In this document: positions 18,301 to 27,447 of the stretch, one piece after another
Numbering within the stretch: position 1 is the first letter of the stretch
Layout: every line of letters starts with the position of its first letter
From: Pedococcus sp031456495
GTDB lineage: Bacteria; Actinomycetota; Actinomycetes; Actinomycetales; Dermatophilaceae
Direction of reading: 5' to 3'
NCBI RefSeq assembly: GCF_031456495.1
Contig: NZ_JAVDUW010000002.1
Span: 868,001 to 932,000 of the forward strand
DNA length: 64,000 nucleotides
The notes under the pieces: generated by a model
Database searches by the model: none
Seen by the model: only the letters and a program-made list of their open reading frames with translations
Told to the model about the DNA's origin: nothing
Position numbers and translations under genes: made by a program

Positions 18301-20256
18301 ATGTCACGACTGTCGAGAACCGCCTGCGCCGCGGTGGGGGCTGCCGCCCTGGTCACCGTCGCCGCAGCCGGAACCGCGCTCGCCGCACCCGGCGGGCGCC
18401 ATGCCCTGGACGGCAGCGTCCCGTCCTGGGCGGCGCCGAGGAACAAGGTGGGCGCCGCAGCGCCCTCCCAGCAGGTCACCTTCCGCGTGTACCTGTCCTA
18501 CCGCGGAGGGGACGCGGCCGCGGCATACGCGCGGGCCGTCTCCACGCCGGGCAACGCCGACTTCGGCCACTTCCTCACCCCGGCCCAGTTCCGGGCCCGC
18601 TTCGCACCGGCGACCTCCGACGTCGCAGCCGTGTCCTCGTGGCTCAAGGGCCAGGGCCTCACGCTCGGCACCACGCCGGCGAACCGCAAGTACGTCGAGG
18701 CCACCGGCACCCTCGCCGAGGCGGCAGCGGCGTTCGGCACCTCCTTCGCCGAGTACCGCACCGAGGGCAGGCAGGTCCGCTCCAACACCACGCCGCTGCA
18801 GGTCCCGGACTCGCTCTCCGCCGTGGAGGGCGTCGTCGGGCTCGACGAGTCGCAGACCCTGGTGCGCGCGGACAAGGCAGCCCCGGCGCCGGGGCTGTTC
18901 CGCAACGCCCAGCCGTGCTCGGCCTACTGGGGACAGAAGACGGTGCAGAACACGCCCACCCCGGACGGCACGCCGCTCCCGGCCTCGCCGAGCGCGTACG
19001 CACCGTGCGGCTACAGCGGCGCCCAGCTCCAGGGCCTCTACGGCATGAGCGGCGCGATCGCCTCCGGCAACGACGGCAGGGGAGTCACCGTCGGGATCAT
19101 CGACGCGTTCGCCTCCAACACCATCGAGAAGGACGCCAACACCTACTTCGCGCGGCACGGCCTGCCGACCTTCACGCCCGGGCAGTTCTCCCAGGTGGTC
19201 GCCCCCGGCACCTACAACCAGCCGGGCAACCGCAAGCAGGACCCGGCCGGGTGGGCGGGCGAGGAGACCCTCGACGTCGAGGCGGTCCACACCATGGCCC
19301 CCGGCGCCCACATCACCTACATCGGGTCGCCCAACAACGGCCGCGACATGGACGCGATCATGAACCGCGTCGTCGACGAGCACCTGGCCGACATCGTCAG
19401 CAACTCCTACGGGTACGGCGGCGAGGCCCTCCCGGCCGGCACGATCAAGCCGTCGCTGGACACGCAGGTGCAGGCCGCGGCCGAGGGCATCTCGCTGTTC
19501 TACTCCTCGGGCGACAACGCCGACGAGACCGACGCCGTCGCGGGCGCCACGCCCACGCCGGACTGGCCCGCCTCGAGCCCGTACGTGACCGCCGTCGGCG
19601 GCACCAGCGCCGGTGTCAGCCAGTCGGACGGCCGGGTCTTCGAGCTCGGCTGGGAGACCCGTCGCAGCTCGCTGGACAAGACGACCACGACGTGGAAGCC
19701 GTCCACCTGGCTCTACGGCTCCGGCGGCGGCACCTCCCGCCTCTTCGCCCAGCCGTCGTACCAGACCGGCGTGGTGCCGGGCTCGATCTCGCAGACGTAC
19801 GGTGGCGCGGCGATGCGCGCGGTCCCGGACGTGTCGGCGCTCGGTGACCCCAACACCGGCATGCTCGTGGGCGAGACGCAGAGCGCGCCGGACGGCTCGC
19901 AGGTCTACGACGAGTACCGCATCGGCGGCACCTCGCTCGCCTCGCCGCTCTACGCGGGCATGTTCGCCCTCGCCGAGCAGAAGGCCGGCCACGAGTACGG
20001 CCTGGCCAACCCGGTGCTCTACGGCACCCGGGCCGCCAGCATCGACATCACCAAGGACGACCGCGCCGCCTACCCCGGTGACGTCCGGTCCGACTACGTC
20101 AACGGTGTCGACGCCAGCAACGGCTACTCCTACACGGCCCGGTACTTCGACGCGGACGAGCAGCTGACGATCCACGTCCGCCCCGGCTACGACGACGTCA
20201 CCGGCGTCGGTGTGCCGAACGGGCAGTCCTGGCTGGACGCGGTCGCCGCGCAGTAG
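18301..20256 (+). CDS. Secreted S53 (sedolisin/kumamolisin-type) serine-carboxyl protease
   Basis: 651 residues. Signal peptide 1-29; pro-domain about 40-190 (pro-kumamolisin activation domain, with the AFGTSF and ALEGVVG-like blocks); catalytic domain from about 245. The S53 residues are present: Glu321 and Asp325 in EETLD, oxyanion Asp405 in SSGDN, and Ser545 in GGTSLASP. C-terminal Asp/Gly residues (ITKDD, GYDDVTGVG) fit the family calcium site. Such enzymes are self-activating, acid-active endopeptidases. ATG 18301 follows GGAGG. Divergent from the Ig-like protein gene; no dedicated inhibitor gene is nearby. Confidence 0.9.
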   Translation: MSRLSRTACAAVGAAALVTVAAAGTALAAPGGRHALDGSVPSWAAPRNKVGAAAPSQQVTFRVYLSYRGGDAAAAYARAVSTPGNADFGHFLTPAQFRARFAPATSDVAAVSSWLKGQGLTLGTTPANRKYVEATGTLAEAAAAFGTSFAEYRTEGRQVRSNTTPLQVPDSLSAVEGVVGLDESQTLVRADKAAPAPGLFRNAQPCSAYWGQKTVQNTPTPDGTPLPASPSAYAPCGYSGAQLQGLYGMSGAIASGNDGRGVTVGIIDAFASNTIEKDANTYFARHGLPTFTPGQFSQVVAPGTYNQPGNRKQDPAGWAGEETLDVEAVHTMAPGAHITYIGSPNNGRDMDAIMNRVVDEHLADIVSNSYGYGGEALPAGTIKPSLDTQVQAAAEGISLFYSSGDNADETDAVAGATPTPDWPASSPYVTAVGGTSAGVSQSDGRVFELGWETRRSSLDKTTTTWKPSTWLYGSGGGTSRLFAQPSYQTGVVPGSISQTYGGAAMRAVPDVSALGDPNTGMLVGETQSAPDGSQVYDEYRIGGTSLASPLYAGMFALAEQKAGHEYGLANPVLYGTRAASIDITKDDRAAYPGDVRSDYVNGVDASNGYSYTARYFDADEQLTIHVRPGYDDVTGVGVPNGQSWLDAVAAQ

Positions 20257-20281
20257 TCGCCGCGCAGTAGTCGCCGCGCAG
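20242..20281 (+). repeat. 14-bp direct repeat, nearly three copies, spanning the protease stop
   Basis: The unit GTCGCCGCGCAGTA occurs at 20242 and 20256, and 12 bases of it at 20270. The TAG stop lies at a unit junction, so the duplication repeats the last codons and stop into non-coding DNA. It looks like recent slippage. Confidence 0.8.
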
Positions 20282-20334
20282 CAACCGCACCAGCGGACGC
20301 AGGTGTGCCGTCCGCTCGCCTAGGCTCCCGGGCC

Positions 20335-20826
20335 ATGGGCGAGCGGGCGGCATACGCATGTGTGGAGGTGGGGGAGGCGCGCCTGGCCGACGTCGCGAGG
20401 ATGCGCTCCGACTGGACCGTCGCCCAGGGCGGGTCGCCCGACCCGGGGTTCGAGGAGGAGCTGCGCGACTGGTGGGCCCGTGAGTCGGCGCACCGCCGGG
20501 CGTGGGTCGCCCTCGCGGCCGGCGACGGCGAGCCGGCACCGACCGGGCCGCACCGTGATGCGGTCGGCATGGCCAACCTCATGCTGTTCGAGCGGATGCC
20601 GCGGCCGGGCCGTGACGCCGGGCGCTGGGCGTACGTCGCCAACGTGTGGGTCGACCCCGGCCACCGCAGCCGCGGCGTGGGTCGGCTGCTCGTGACCACC
20701 GCGCTGGACTGGTGCCGCGCCCAGGGCCTCGTGCGGGTGGTGCTGAACCCCAGCGAGATGTCCGTCCCGCTCTACACCTCGCTCGGCTTCCGCCCGGCCG
20801 ACGACCTCATGCGCGTCGACCTCTGA
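20335..20826 (+). CDS. GNAT family N-acetyltransferase
   Basis: 163 residues. The acetyl-CoA site is clear: NVWVDPGHRSRGVGRLLV (motif A, residues about 103-120) followed by the motif B tail SVPLYTSLGFRPADDL. Substrate unknown. TAGGCT (20321-20326) is eight bases before ATG 20335 with no ribosome-binding site, so it is probably leaderless. The downstream gene is convergent. Confidence 0.8.
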   Translation: MGERAAYACVEVGEARLADVARMRSDWTVAQGGSPDPGFEEELRDWWARESAHRRAWVALAAGDGEPAPTGPHRDAVGMANLMLFERMPRPGRDAGRWAYVANVWVDPGHRSRGVGRLLVTTALDWCRAQGLVRVVLNPSEMSVPLYTSLGFRPADDLMRVDL

Positions 20827-20850
20827 CGTCCGCCCCGGCCGGGCGGTCGT

Positions 20851-20910
20851 CGGAGGTCGCGCCGGAAGTCGCGCCGGAAGTCGCGCCGGAAGTCGCGCCG
20901 GAGGTCGCGC
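20851..20910 (+). repeat. 12-bp tandem repeat, five copies
   Basis: Five contiguous 12-base units of the form CGGAAGTCGCGC (first and last with GAGG), between the convergent stops at 20826 and 20932. Identical inner units suggest recent slippage; no open frame uses them. Confidence 0.85.
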
Positions 20911-20931
20911 CCCGGCGACTGGTGGGCGCGA

Positions 20932-21561
20932 CTACCGGCCGCTGGACGGCATACGCACCGGCGCGCTGGCGAACCACGGGTGGTGCAGGTCGAGGTAGCT
21001 GACGTCCCTCATCGCGGCCATCTGCTCGGCCCACTGGCCCCGCATCGGCTCGGGCATCTCCCGGGCCTCGCCCGTGCGCGCCTCGTCCTCGCTGCGGAAC
21101 GACACGGTCTCGGTGAACCAGCCGTCCGGCTCGATCGCGATCGTGCCGCCGATGATCTCCGGCCGCTGCTCGTGCAGCATGTCCATCGGCTCGCCCATGA
21201 AGTGGCGGAAGCGCTCCGGGTCGCCCACCCTGCCCTGGACGACCTGGACGAAGCCGGCCTCGTCGGAGCCGCCGTCGAGGAACACCATGGCGTCGTCGCA
21301 GTCGTGGAAGGTGACGTCGCCGTCGAAGCACTGCTCCATCCGGCTCCACCACTCACCCTGCTCGGGGCGGGCGGAGTTCCGGGCCGCGGCCTCGCGGCTC
21401 TCGAACCTCACGACGCCCACGAACTGCCCGTCGTCGGTGATGCCGTAGGTCCCGCCGAGCCAGCCGGGCGCGGTACCTCCCATGGTGTCGCGCCACTCGT
21501 CGAGCAGCCGGTGCACGCCGTCGGTGTCCCGGCACCTTCCCTGGATGATCTGGATGAACAC
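20932..21561 (-). CDS. Internally duplicated dimeric alpha/beta-barrel protein
   Basis: 209 residues from GTG 21561 (GGAGG upstream). Two homologous halves of about 100 residues each read F-I/V-Q-x-x-QG ... GGT-x-x-x-x-D-G-x-F ... V-x-F-x-S-x-x-x-A, the pattern of antibiotic-monooxygenase/EthD-like ferredoxin folds. A single chain would thus form the two-half barrel that relatives make as homodimers. No catalytic residues are obvious, so an enzymatic role is not claimed. Codon use and GC match the neighbours. Confidence 0.6.
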   Translation of the reverse strand: MFIQIIQGRCRDTDGVHRLLDEWRDTMGGTAPGWLGGTYGITDDGQFVGVVRFESREAAARNSARPEQGEWWSRMEQCFDGDVTFHDCDDAMVFLDGGSDEAGFVQVVQGRVGDPERFRHFMGEPMDMLHEQRPEIIGGTIAIEPDGWFTETVSFRSEDEARTGEAREMPEPMRGQWAEQMAAMRDVSYLDLHHPWFASAPVRMPSSGR

Positions 21562-21729
21562 CTCAACCCTCCGATCTCGCTGGGGGCCGCTCCACCGTGA
21601 AGTGGTCCAGCTCTCGACCGTACGCCGGAGCTCCCGCGGGGTCACCGGACAATCCGGGCGGTGCGCCGAGCGGTATGCCGGGGTGCTCGGCGGGCAGGCT
21701 GCCGCCGTGCTGCGCGCGCGGGGCCCGCC

Positions 21730-23097
21730 TCAGCCGAAGAGCGCGCCCACGACCTCGCGGAACGCCTCGGTGTGCCGGTCGACGTCCTCGCGGCTCGTGT
21801 CCGGGCACATGAGCGCCATGTTGTGGAACGGCGTCATGAGGATCCCGCGGTTGCACATCGCCAGGTGCAGGTACGCGTCGAGACCGTCGTCCGCGGCGGC
21901 CGCCGACTCCTCGCCGGTGCGCGGGGCGGGGCGGGCGAAGCGGTACTCCGCGCGGGCGCCGAGCTGGCTGATGCTCCAGGGCACGTCGAGCTCGTCGAGG
22001 GTCTGCTGCACCCCGGCCGTGAACGCCGTCGCGAGCTCGGTCATGTGGGCGAACGCGTCCTCGGTGAGCACCTCGCCGAGGGTGGCCCGCATCGCGGCGA
22101 CCGACAGGGCGTTGCCGGCGAGGGTCCCGCCGACGCCGCCGACGTCGACGATGTCGGCGTCCCCGGCCTCGGTGTGGCGGGTCACCGCGGCGGCGACCTC
22201 GGCGCTGATGCCGTACGCGCCGCACGGGATGCCGCCGCCGATGGACTTGCCGATCACGAAGATGTCGGGCTGCAGCCCCCACGCCCGGGTCGCGCCGCCC
22301 CAGCCCGTCGAGAAGGTGTGGGTCTCGTCGATCATGAGCAGCGACCCGTACCTGGTGGCGAGCTCGCGCAGGCCCTCCATGAAACCCGGCTCGGGCAGCA
22401 CGATGCCGATGTTGGTCAGGGCGGGCTCGGTGAGGATCGCGGCGACGTCGCCGTGGGCGAGCTCGCGCTCGACCGACTCCAGGTCGTTCCACGTCGCGGC
22501 CCGGGTGGTCAGGTCGAGCGGGACGGGCGGGGCGACGTTGCCGGGCCGGCTCTGGGCCTTGCCCTCGGGGCCGGGCAGCGCGAACGCCTCGTCCACCGAG
22601 CCGTGGTAGCAGTACGCGAAGACGAGCACCTTCGGCCGGCCCGTGGCCAGCCGGGCCAGGCGGATGGCCCAGCGGTTGGCGTCGGTCGCCGAGAGCGTGA
22701 AGCTCCACGACGGCATACCGAACCGGCGGCTGAGCTCCGCTCCCACGTCCTGGGCCTCCGCGGTCGGCAGCATCGTCGTCACACCGCCCAGCTCGCCCAT
22801 CCGGCGCTGCACGGCGGCGACCGTGGGGGCGGGGGAGTGCCCGGCCATCGCGCCGGTGTCCCCGAGCGCGAAGTCGACGTAGGTGTGCCCGTCGACGTCG
22901 GTCACCCGGTTGCCGGCGGCGCGGTCGAGGTAGAGGGGGAACCCACCGGACCACATGTTCATCCACGTCATCGGCACGCGGCCGAAGAGGTTGTCCGCCT
23001 GTGCGAAGAGCGCGCGGCTGCGCGGGTGGGAGTCGGTGTATGCCGCCTGCTCGGCCTCGAGCAGCGCGGTCAGTCGGGTGCGGTCCAGGGTCGCCAT
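21730..23097 (-). CDS. Class III PLP-dependent aminotransferase (GSA-aminotransferase-like)
   Basis: 455 residues. Fold-type I PLP enzyme: DETHTF supplies the Asp that contacts the pyridine nitrogen, and IGKSIGGG contains the Schiff-base Lys284. YCYHGS lies in the expected cofactor loop. The protein resembles glutamate-1-semialdehyde aminomutase, but heme biosynthesis genes are absent nearby, the usual GSAM N-terminal pattern is not evident and the sequence carries acidic insertions near the C-terminus (EESAAAADD). It is more likely an omega-transaminase of unknown amine/keto substrate. The gene stands alone. Confidence 0.78.
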   Translation of the reverse strand: MATLDRTRLTALLEAEQAAYTDSHPRSRALFAQADNLFGRVPMTWMNMWSGGFPLYLDRAAGNRVTDVDGHTYVDFALGDTGAMAGHSPAPTVAAVQRRMGELGGVTTMLPTAEAQDVGAELSRRFGMPSWSFTLSATDANRWAIRLARLATGRPKVLVFAYCYHGSVDEAFALPGPEGKAQSRPGNVAPPVPLDLTTRAATWNDLESVERELAHGDVAAILTEPALTNIGIVLPEPGFMEGLRELATRYGSLLMIDETHTFSTGWGGATRAWGLQPDIFVIGKSIGGGIPCGAYGISAEVAAAVTRHTEAGDADIVDVGGVGGTLAGNALSVAAMRATLGEVLTEDAFAHMTELATAFTAGVQQTLDELDVPWSISQLGARAEYRFARPAPRTGEESAAAADDGLDAYLHLAMCNRGILMTPFHNMALMCPDTSREDVDRHTEAFREVVGALFG

Positions 23098-23275
23098 GGC
23101 GGCAGGCTAGTGTGACGATGTCGGCGGCGAAAGGGCCGTCTCGCCACCGATCTCGCCGTTCTCGGCCGCGAATCGCCACGAAATTCGCAGCCCGGCAACC
23201 GTGAGGCGCCCTGCGCCGGGGTCGCCGGCCGCCCCGGGCGCCGGGCCGGGCGGGCACCTCCTAGGCTTGACCGCC

Positions 23276-24028
23276 ATGGCACGGCAGCGCGTCCCCGAGG
23301 GACCACCCCCCGTCCCGGCGGTCCAGAAGCTGCGGGTGCGGTACGCCAAGCGAGGGCGGCTGCGCTTCTCCTCGACCCGGGACTTCCAGCGTGCGCTCGA
23401 GCGGGCGCTGCGGCGTGCGGGCGTGCCCATGGCGTTCTCGGCCGGGTTCCACCCGCACCCGAAGATCAGCTACGCCAACGCGGCCCCCACCGGGACGGCC
23501 AGCGAGGCGGAGTACTTCGAGATCTCGGTGACCGAGCGGGTCGACCCCGAGTCGCTGCGGGCCGCGCTCGACGAGGCGCTGCCCGAGGGGCTCGACGTGC
23601 TCGAGGTGGTCGAGGCCACGCCGGGGGCGCTCGCGGACCGGCTGCAGGCGAGCGACTGGGTGCTGGAGTTCCGCGACGTGCCGGTGGAGGAGCTCCAGCG
23701 GGCGGCCGACACCTTCCTGGCGCACGAGCGGGTCGAGGTCACCCGCATGTTCAAGACCGGTCCGAGGACCTTCGACGTGCGCTCCGCCGTCGTGTCGCTG
23801 GGCGCCACCGCGGCGGAGCGCCCCGACTGTGCGATACTGCGAGTGGTCGTACGGCACACCACACCGGCCGTACGCCCCGACGACGTCCTGACCGCGCTGC
23901 GCGCAGTGACAGAGCTTTCGCCACCGGCACCACCCCTGGTGACCCGGCTGGCGCAGGGCCCGCTGCGCACCGCAACCGCGAGGGTGGCTGATCCCTTGGC
24001 TGCCGACCTGGACGGCGACGGCGCCTGA
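23276..24028 (+). CDS. TIGR03936 / DUF2344 family radical-SAM-linked protein
   Basis: 250 residues. The family start is clear: LRVRYAKRGRLRFSSTRDF, then AGFHPHPKISYANAAPTGTASEAEYFEI. In many bacteria this domain is fused to or follows the TIGR03960 radical SAM protein and precedes RNase E/G; a role in tRNA or rRNA modification has been suggested but is not proven. TAGGCT (23262-23267) is eight bases before ATG 23276 with no ribosome-binding site, so it has its own leaderless promoter. The C-terminal 30 residues are Ala/Pro-rich. Confidence 0.85.
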   Translation: MARQRVPEGPPPVPAVQKLRVRYAKRGRLRFSSTRDFQRALERALRRAGVPMAFSAGFHPHPKISYANAAPTGTASEAEYFEISVTERVDPESLRAALDEALPEGLDVLEVVEATPGALADRLQASDWVLEFRDVPVEELQRAADTFLAHERVEVTRMFKTGPRTFDVRSAVVSLGATAAERPDCAILRVVVRHTTPAVRPDDVLTALRAVTELSPPAPPLVTRLAQGPLRTATARVADPLAADLDGDGA

Positions 24029-24203
24029 CCCGGTGCCGCGCGGCCTGCGCGAGCTGGAGACGGCGTAGCCAAACCGACTTCCGTGTCGGCGGCAAACCCG
24101 CCACCGGCACGAGGCATGACCGCGCACCACGCGGCCGTGCGGAGGGTCCGCCAGCGGGCCCCGGGTGTGGCCACGGCCCGTGGGTGACGGAAGGACGCCT
24201 CCC

Positions 24204-27200
24204 ATGGCTTCCACGGACGACCAGCCCACCACCCCCACCACCGACGGCGCGCCCGCCGGCGCCGCAGAGACATCCGCTCCGGCCCGGCGCCCGCGACGGG
24301 CCACGAAGAAGGCCGCCGCTCCCGCGCCTGCAGCACCCGCGGGTGAGGCAGCGGATGCGACGTCGGCCGCCGGCGCCCAGGGTGCCGACGCCGGAGCGCC
24401 CGCCGAGCCGGCCACCGGCGAGGTGCCGGCGAAGAAGGCCGCCAAGCGCGCGCCGCGCAAGAGCGCGAAGAAGGCCGCGAAGGCCTCCGCAGGTGAGCCG
24501 GCGGTCGAGCCCGCCGCCGAGTCGGCCGCGGTCGAGCCCGTGGCCGAGGCGACCGAGGCCCCTGAGCGGGCGAAGAAGGCCGCCAAGCGGGCTCCCCGCA
24601 AGAGTGCGAAGAAGGCCGCGAAGGCCCCCGCCGGCGAGCCCGCGGTCGAGCCCGCCCCCGAGACCCCCGACGAGGAGGACGAGGAGGCCCTGGCCGCCGC
24701 TCGCGCCGAGGAGGCGCGGCTGGCCGAGGGCGCTGCCGAGCCCGACACCGCGTCGGCCGCGACCGTCCCGAGCTTCGGCGTCCTGTTCCAGGCGCCCGAC
24801 CCCGACGCGGCCAAGCCCGCCCGCAAGCGGGCCACCCGCAAGCGCGCCACGGCCCCGGCCCAGGAGGTCGAGCCCGCGGCGCAGCGGGCAGCGGAGCCGG
24901 TCGAGGCCGTCGAGGCCCCCGCGGACGACGAGGCGGCCGAGGCAGCGGCGTCGGCCGACGCCGGCGAGACCGCCGAGTCGGGCGAGGGCACGGGTGGCCG
25001 CCGCCGCCGTCGCCGTGGCGGCAAGGGTCGCGGCCGCGGACGGGGCTCGGACTCCGACGCCCGCGACGAGTCGCAGGGCGCCGAGGATGCCGGGTCCGAC
25101 GACGCCGAGCAGGCGGACGGCAACGGGCCCGCCGAGGACTCGGCCGAGGGTGAGGGCAGCTCGAGCAGCCGCCGGCGCCGGCGCCGCCGCCGCAGCGGCT
25201 CCGCCACGGACGGGGAGGACCCGCCCGGCACCGTGACCAAGGTGCGCGAGCCGCGCCGCGACGAGCCGCAGAGCGTCAAGGGCTCGACCCGCCTCGAGGC
25301 CAAGAAGCAGCGCCGCCGCGAGGGCCGCGAGGCCGGCCGTCGCCGCACGATCATCACCGAGGCCGAGTTCCTGGCGCGCCGCGAGAGCGTCGACCGCGTC
25401 ATGGTCGTGCGCGAGCGCGAGGGCAAGACCCAGATCGGCGTGCTCGAGGACGAGGTCCTCGTGGAGCACTACGTCTCCCGCGAGACCAACGCCTCGATGG
25501 CGGGGAACGTCTACCTCGGCCGCGTGCAGAACGTCCTGCCCTCGATGGAGGCGGCATTCGTCGACATCGGCAAGGGCCGCAACGCCGTCCTGTACGCCGG
25601 TGAGGTCAACTGGGACGCCGCGGGCCTGGAGAACAACCAGCCCAAGCGCATCGAGAACGCCCTGAAGTCCGGCGACACGGTGCTGGTCCAGGTCACCAAG
25701 GACCCGATCGGGCACAAGGGCGCGCGCCTCACCAGCCAGATCAGCCTGCCCGGCCGGTACCTCGTGTACGTGCCCGAGGGCTCGATGACCGGCATCTCCC
25801 GCAAGCTGCCCGACACCGAGCGCGCCCGGCTCAAGGGCATCCTCAAGGAGGTCGTCCCGGACAGCGCCGGCGTCATCGTCCGCACCGCGGCCGAGGGCGC
25901 GAGCGAGGAGGAGCTGCGCGCCGACGTCGAGCGGCTCACCAAGACGTGGGAGAAGATCCGGGCCAAGGCCGACTCCAAGGGCAAGGCCAAGGGTGGCGCC
26001 CCCGCGCTCGTCCACGGCGAGCCCGACCTCACCGTGCGGGTCATCCGCGACGTCTTCAACGAGGACTTCGGCAAGCTCGTCGTCGCCGGTGACCGGGCCT
26101 GGGAGGAGGTCAGCGAGTACATCGGTGACGTCGCTCCCGACCTTGCCGGGCGGCTGGAGAAGTGGACCGGCACCGAGGACCTCTTCACCCGGTACCGCGT
26201 GGACGAGCAGATCGCCAAGGCCATGGACCGCAAGGTCTGGCTGCCCTCCGGCGGCTCGCTCGTCATCGACCGCACCGAGGCCATGACCGTCGTCGACGTC
26301 AACACCGGCAAGTTCGTCGGCTCGGGGGGCAACCTCGAGGAGACGGTCACCAAGAACAACATCGAGGCGGCCGAGGAGATCGTCCGGCAGCTCCGGCTCC
26401 GCGACATCGGCGGCATCATCGTCATCGACTTCATCGACATGGTGCTGGAGTCCAACCGCGACCTCGTCGTGCGCCGCCTGCTCGAGTGCCTCGGCCGTGA
26501 CCGCACCAAGCACCAGGTCGCCGAGGTCACCTCGCTGGGCCTGGTCCAGATGACCCGCAAGCGGGTCGGCTCCGGCCTCATCGAGGTCTTCTCCGAGACC
26601 TGTGACCACTGCGGCGGCCGGGGCATCATCGTCCACGACCACCCCGTGGAGAAGTCGTCCAACGGCGACCAGGGCGGTTCCGGCGGTGCGCGCGGCGGCT
26701 CCGGCTCCGAGCGCGCCTCCTCCACGAGCGGCAGCACCCGTGGCCGGCGCGGACGCTCGGGTTCGGGTTCCGGCTCGGCCTCGAACGCCGCGCCCGCCGA
26801 GCAGCAGCAGGCCGCCCACCACGGGGGCCCCACGCCTGCGCAGATCGCGGCTGCCGCGCACGCCGCCGCCCTGAAGTCCTCCGAGGCGCACCCCTTCGGG
26901 GCCGGTGAGCTGGTCGACGAGGCGCCCGCGCAGGACGAGCCCGTGGTCGAGGTGCACGAGACCCCGGACCAGGAGCAGCCCGAGCGCGTCGAGGCCGAGC
27001 CGGTCCAGCCCGAGCCCGCCGAGCGCGAGGCCGCACCGGCCCGCCAGGCCGCGGCCGAGCCGGCCCAGCCCGAGAGGACCCAGCCGGAGCCCGCCCGTCC
27101 GGCAGCGGCGGCCGCGCCGACCGCAGCGCCCCGGCGCCGCAAGCGCGCTCGCGTCGTGGCCCCCGCGGGGCCGCCCCGCCCGACCGCCGCGGCGGCCGAC

Positions 27201-27236
27201 GAGGCACCCGCGGAGCCGGCGCCGGACGCGTCCTGA
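24204..27236 (+). CDS. rne: Ribonuclease E/G family endoribonuclease
   Basis: 1010 residues. Single-strand endonuclease for mRNA decay and rRNA/tRNA processing. The N-terminal 360 residues are a disordered Ala/Lys/Glu- and Arg-rich arm, with the block KKAAKRAPRKSAKKAAKA present twice. The catalytic core follows: S1 domain (NVYLGRVQNVLPSMEAAF), DNase-I-like acids Asp698 (VVDVNTGK) and Asp742 (IVIDFIDM), and zinc-link Cys800/Cys803 (CDHCGGRG). A second disordered arm with RGRRG and Pro/Glu repeats ends the protein. This N- and C-arm architecture is typical of actinobacterial RNase E. ATG 24204 is chosen for its position at the first plausible start after the leader. Confidence 0.92.
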   Translation: MASTDDQPTTPTTDGAPAGAAETSAPARRPRRATKKAAAPAPAAPAGEAADATSAAGAQGADAGAPAEPATGEVPAKKAAKRAPRKSAKKAAKASAGEPAVEPAAESAAVEPVAEATEAPERAKKAAKRAPRKSAKKAAKAPAGEPAVEPAPETPDEEDEEALAAARAEEARLAEGAAEPDTASAATVPSFGVLFQAPDPDAAKPARKRATRKRATAPAQEVEPAAQRAAEPVEAVEAPADDEAAEAAASADAGETAESGEGTGGRRRRRRGGKGRGRGRGSDSDARDESQGAEDAGSDDAEQADGNGPAEDSAEGEGSSSSRRRRRRRRSGSATDGEDPPGTVTKVREPRRDEPQSVKGSTRLEAKKQRRREGREAGRRRTIITEAEFLARRESVDRVMVVREREGKTQIGVLEDEVLVEHYVSRETNASMAGNVYLGRVQNVLPSMEAAFVDIGKGRNAVLYAGEVNWDAAGLENNQPKRIENALKSGDTVLVQVTKDPIGHKGARLTSQISLPGRYLVYVPEGSMTGISRKLPDTERARLKGILKEVVPDSAGVIVRTAAEGASEEELRADVERLTKTWEKIRAKADSKGKAKGGAPALVHGEPDLTVRVIRDVFNEDFGKLVVAGDRAWEEVSEYIGDVAPDLAGRLEKWTGTEDLFTRYRVDEQIAKAMDRKVWLPSGGSLVIDRTEAMTVVDVNTGKFVGSGGNLEETVTKNNIEAAEEIVRQLRLRDIGGIIVIDFIDMVLESNRDLVVRRLLECLGRDRTKHQVAEVTSLGLVQMTRKRVGSGLIEVFSETCDHCGGRGIIVHDHPVEKSSNGDQGGSGGARGGSGSERASSTSGSTRGRRGRSGSGSGSASNAAPAEQQQAAHHGGPTPAQIAAAAHAAALKSSEAHPFGAGELVDEAPAQDEPVVEVHETPDQEQPERVEAEPVQPEPAEREAAPARQAAAEPAQPERTQPEPARPAAAAAPTAAPRRRKRARVVAPAGPPRPTAAAADEAPAEPAPDAS

Positions 27237-27238
27237 GC

Positions 27239-27280
27239 CCGGCGGCATACCTGCAGGTCGTCCTGCGGGGATGCCGCCCG
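27239..27280 (+). terminator. Hairpin after rne
   Basis: A 19-base imperfect stem (27239-27257 with 27262-27280, about three mismatches) closed by TCGT follows the rne stop by two bases. It contains one GGCATAC heptamer and an almost matching ATGCCGCC on the other arm. No T-tract. Confidence 0.55.
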
Positions 27281-27289
27281 GCTGCCGGT

Positions 27290-27319
27290 TTGGTCGGGGG
27301 ACCGCCCACCCGGTAATCT
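27290..27319 (+). promoter_or_regulatory. rplU-rpmA promoter
   Basis: TTGGTC (27290-27295), an 18-base spacer, then TAATCT (27314-27319) form a SigA-type promoter. The resulting leader would be about 120 bases long, with a short GCCCC-N6-GGGGT-type hairpin near 27360-27375, leaving room for autogenous control of the ribosomal protein genes. Confidence 0.5.
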
Positions 27320-27447
27320 TGTGCCTCGGTGCGCCCACCGTCCGGCGTCCGCAACCAGAGCCCCGTCCGCGGGGTTCTGCACGCGGGTCGCTGCCGGCCG
27401 GTCCAGACAGAGAGCGCGTGCCTCCCGAAGTAGGAAGAGAGTTACCC

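Noticed and set aside
20851..20910. Possible CRISPR array
   Set aside because: Twelve-base units are contiguous with no spacers, and no cas genes exist.
27320..27447. Riboswitch or protein-binding leader before rplU
   Set aside because: Only a short hairpin could be seen; no known leader consensus recognised.
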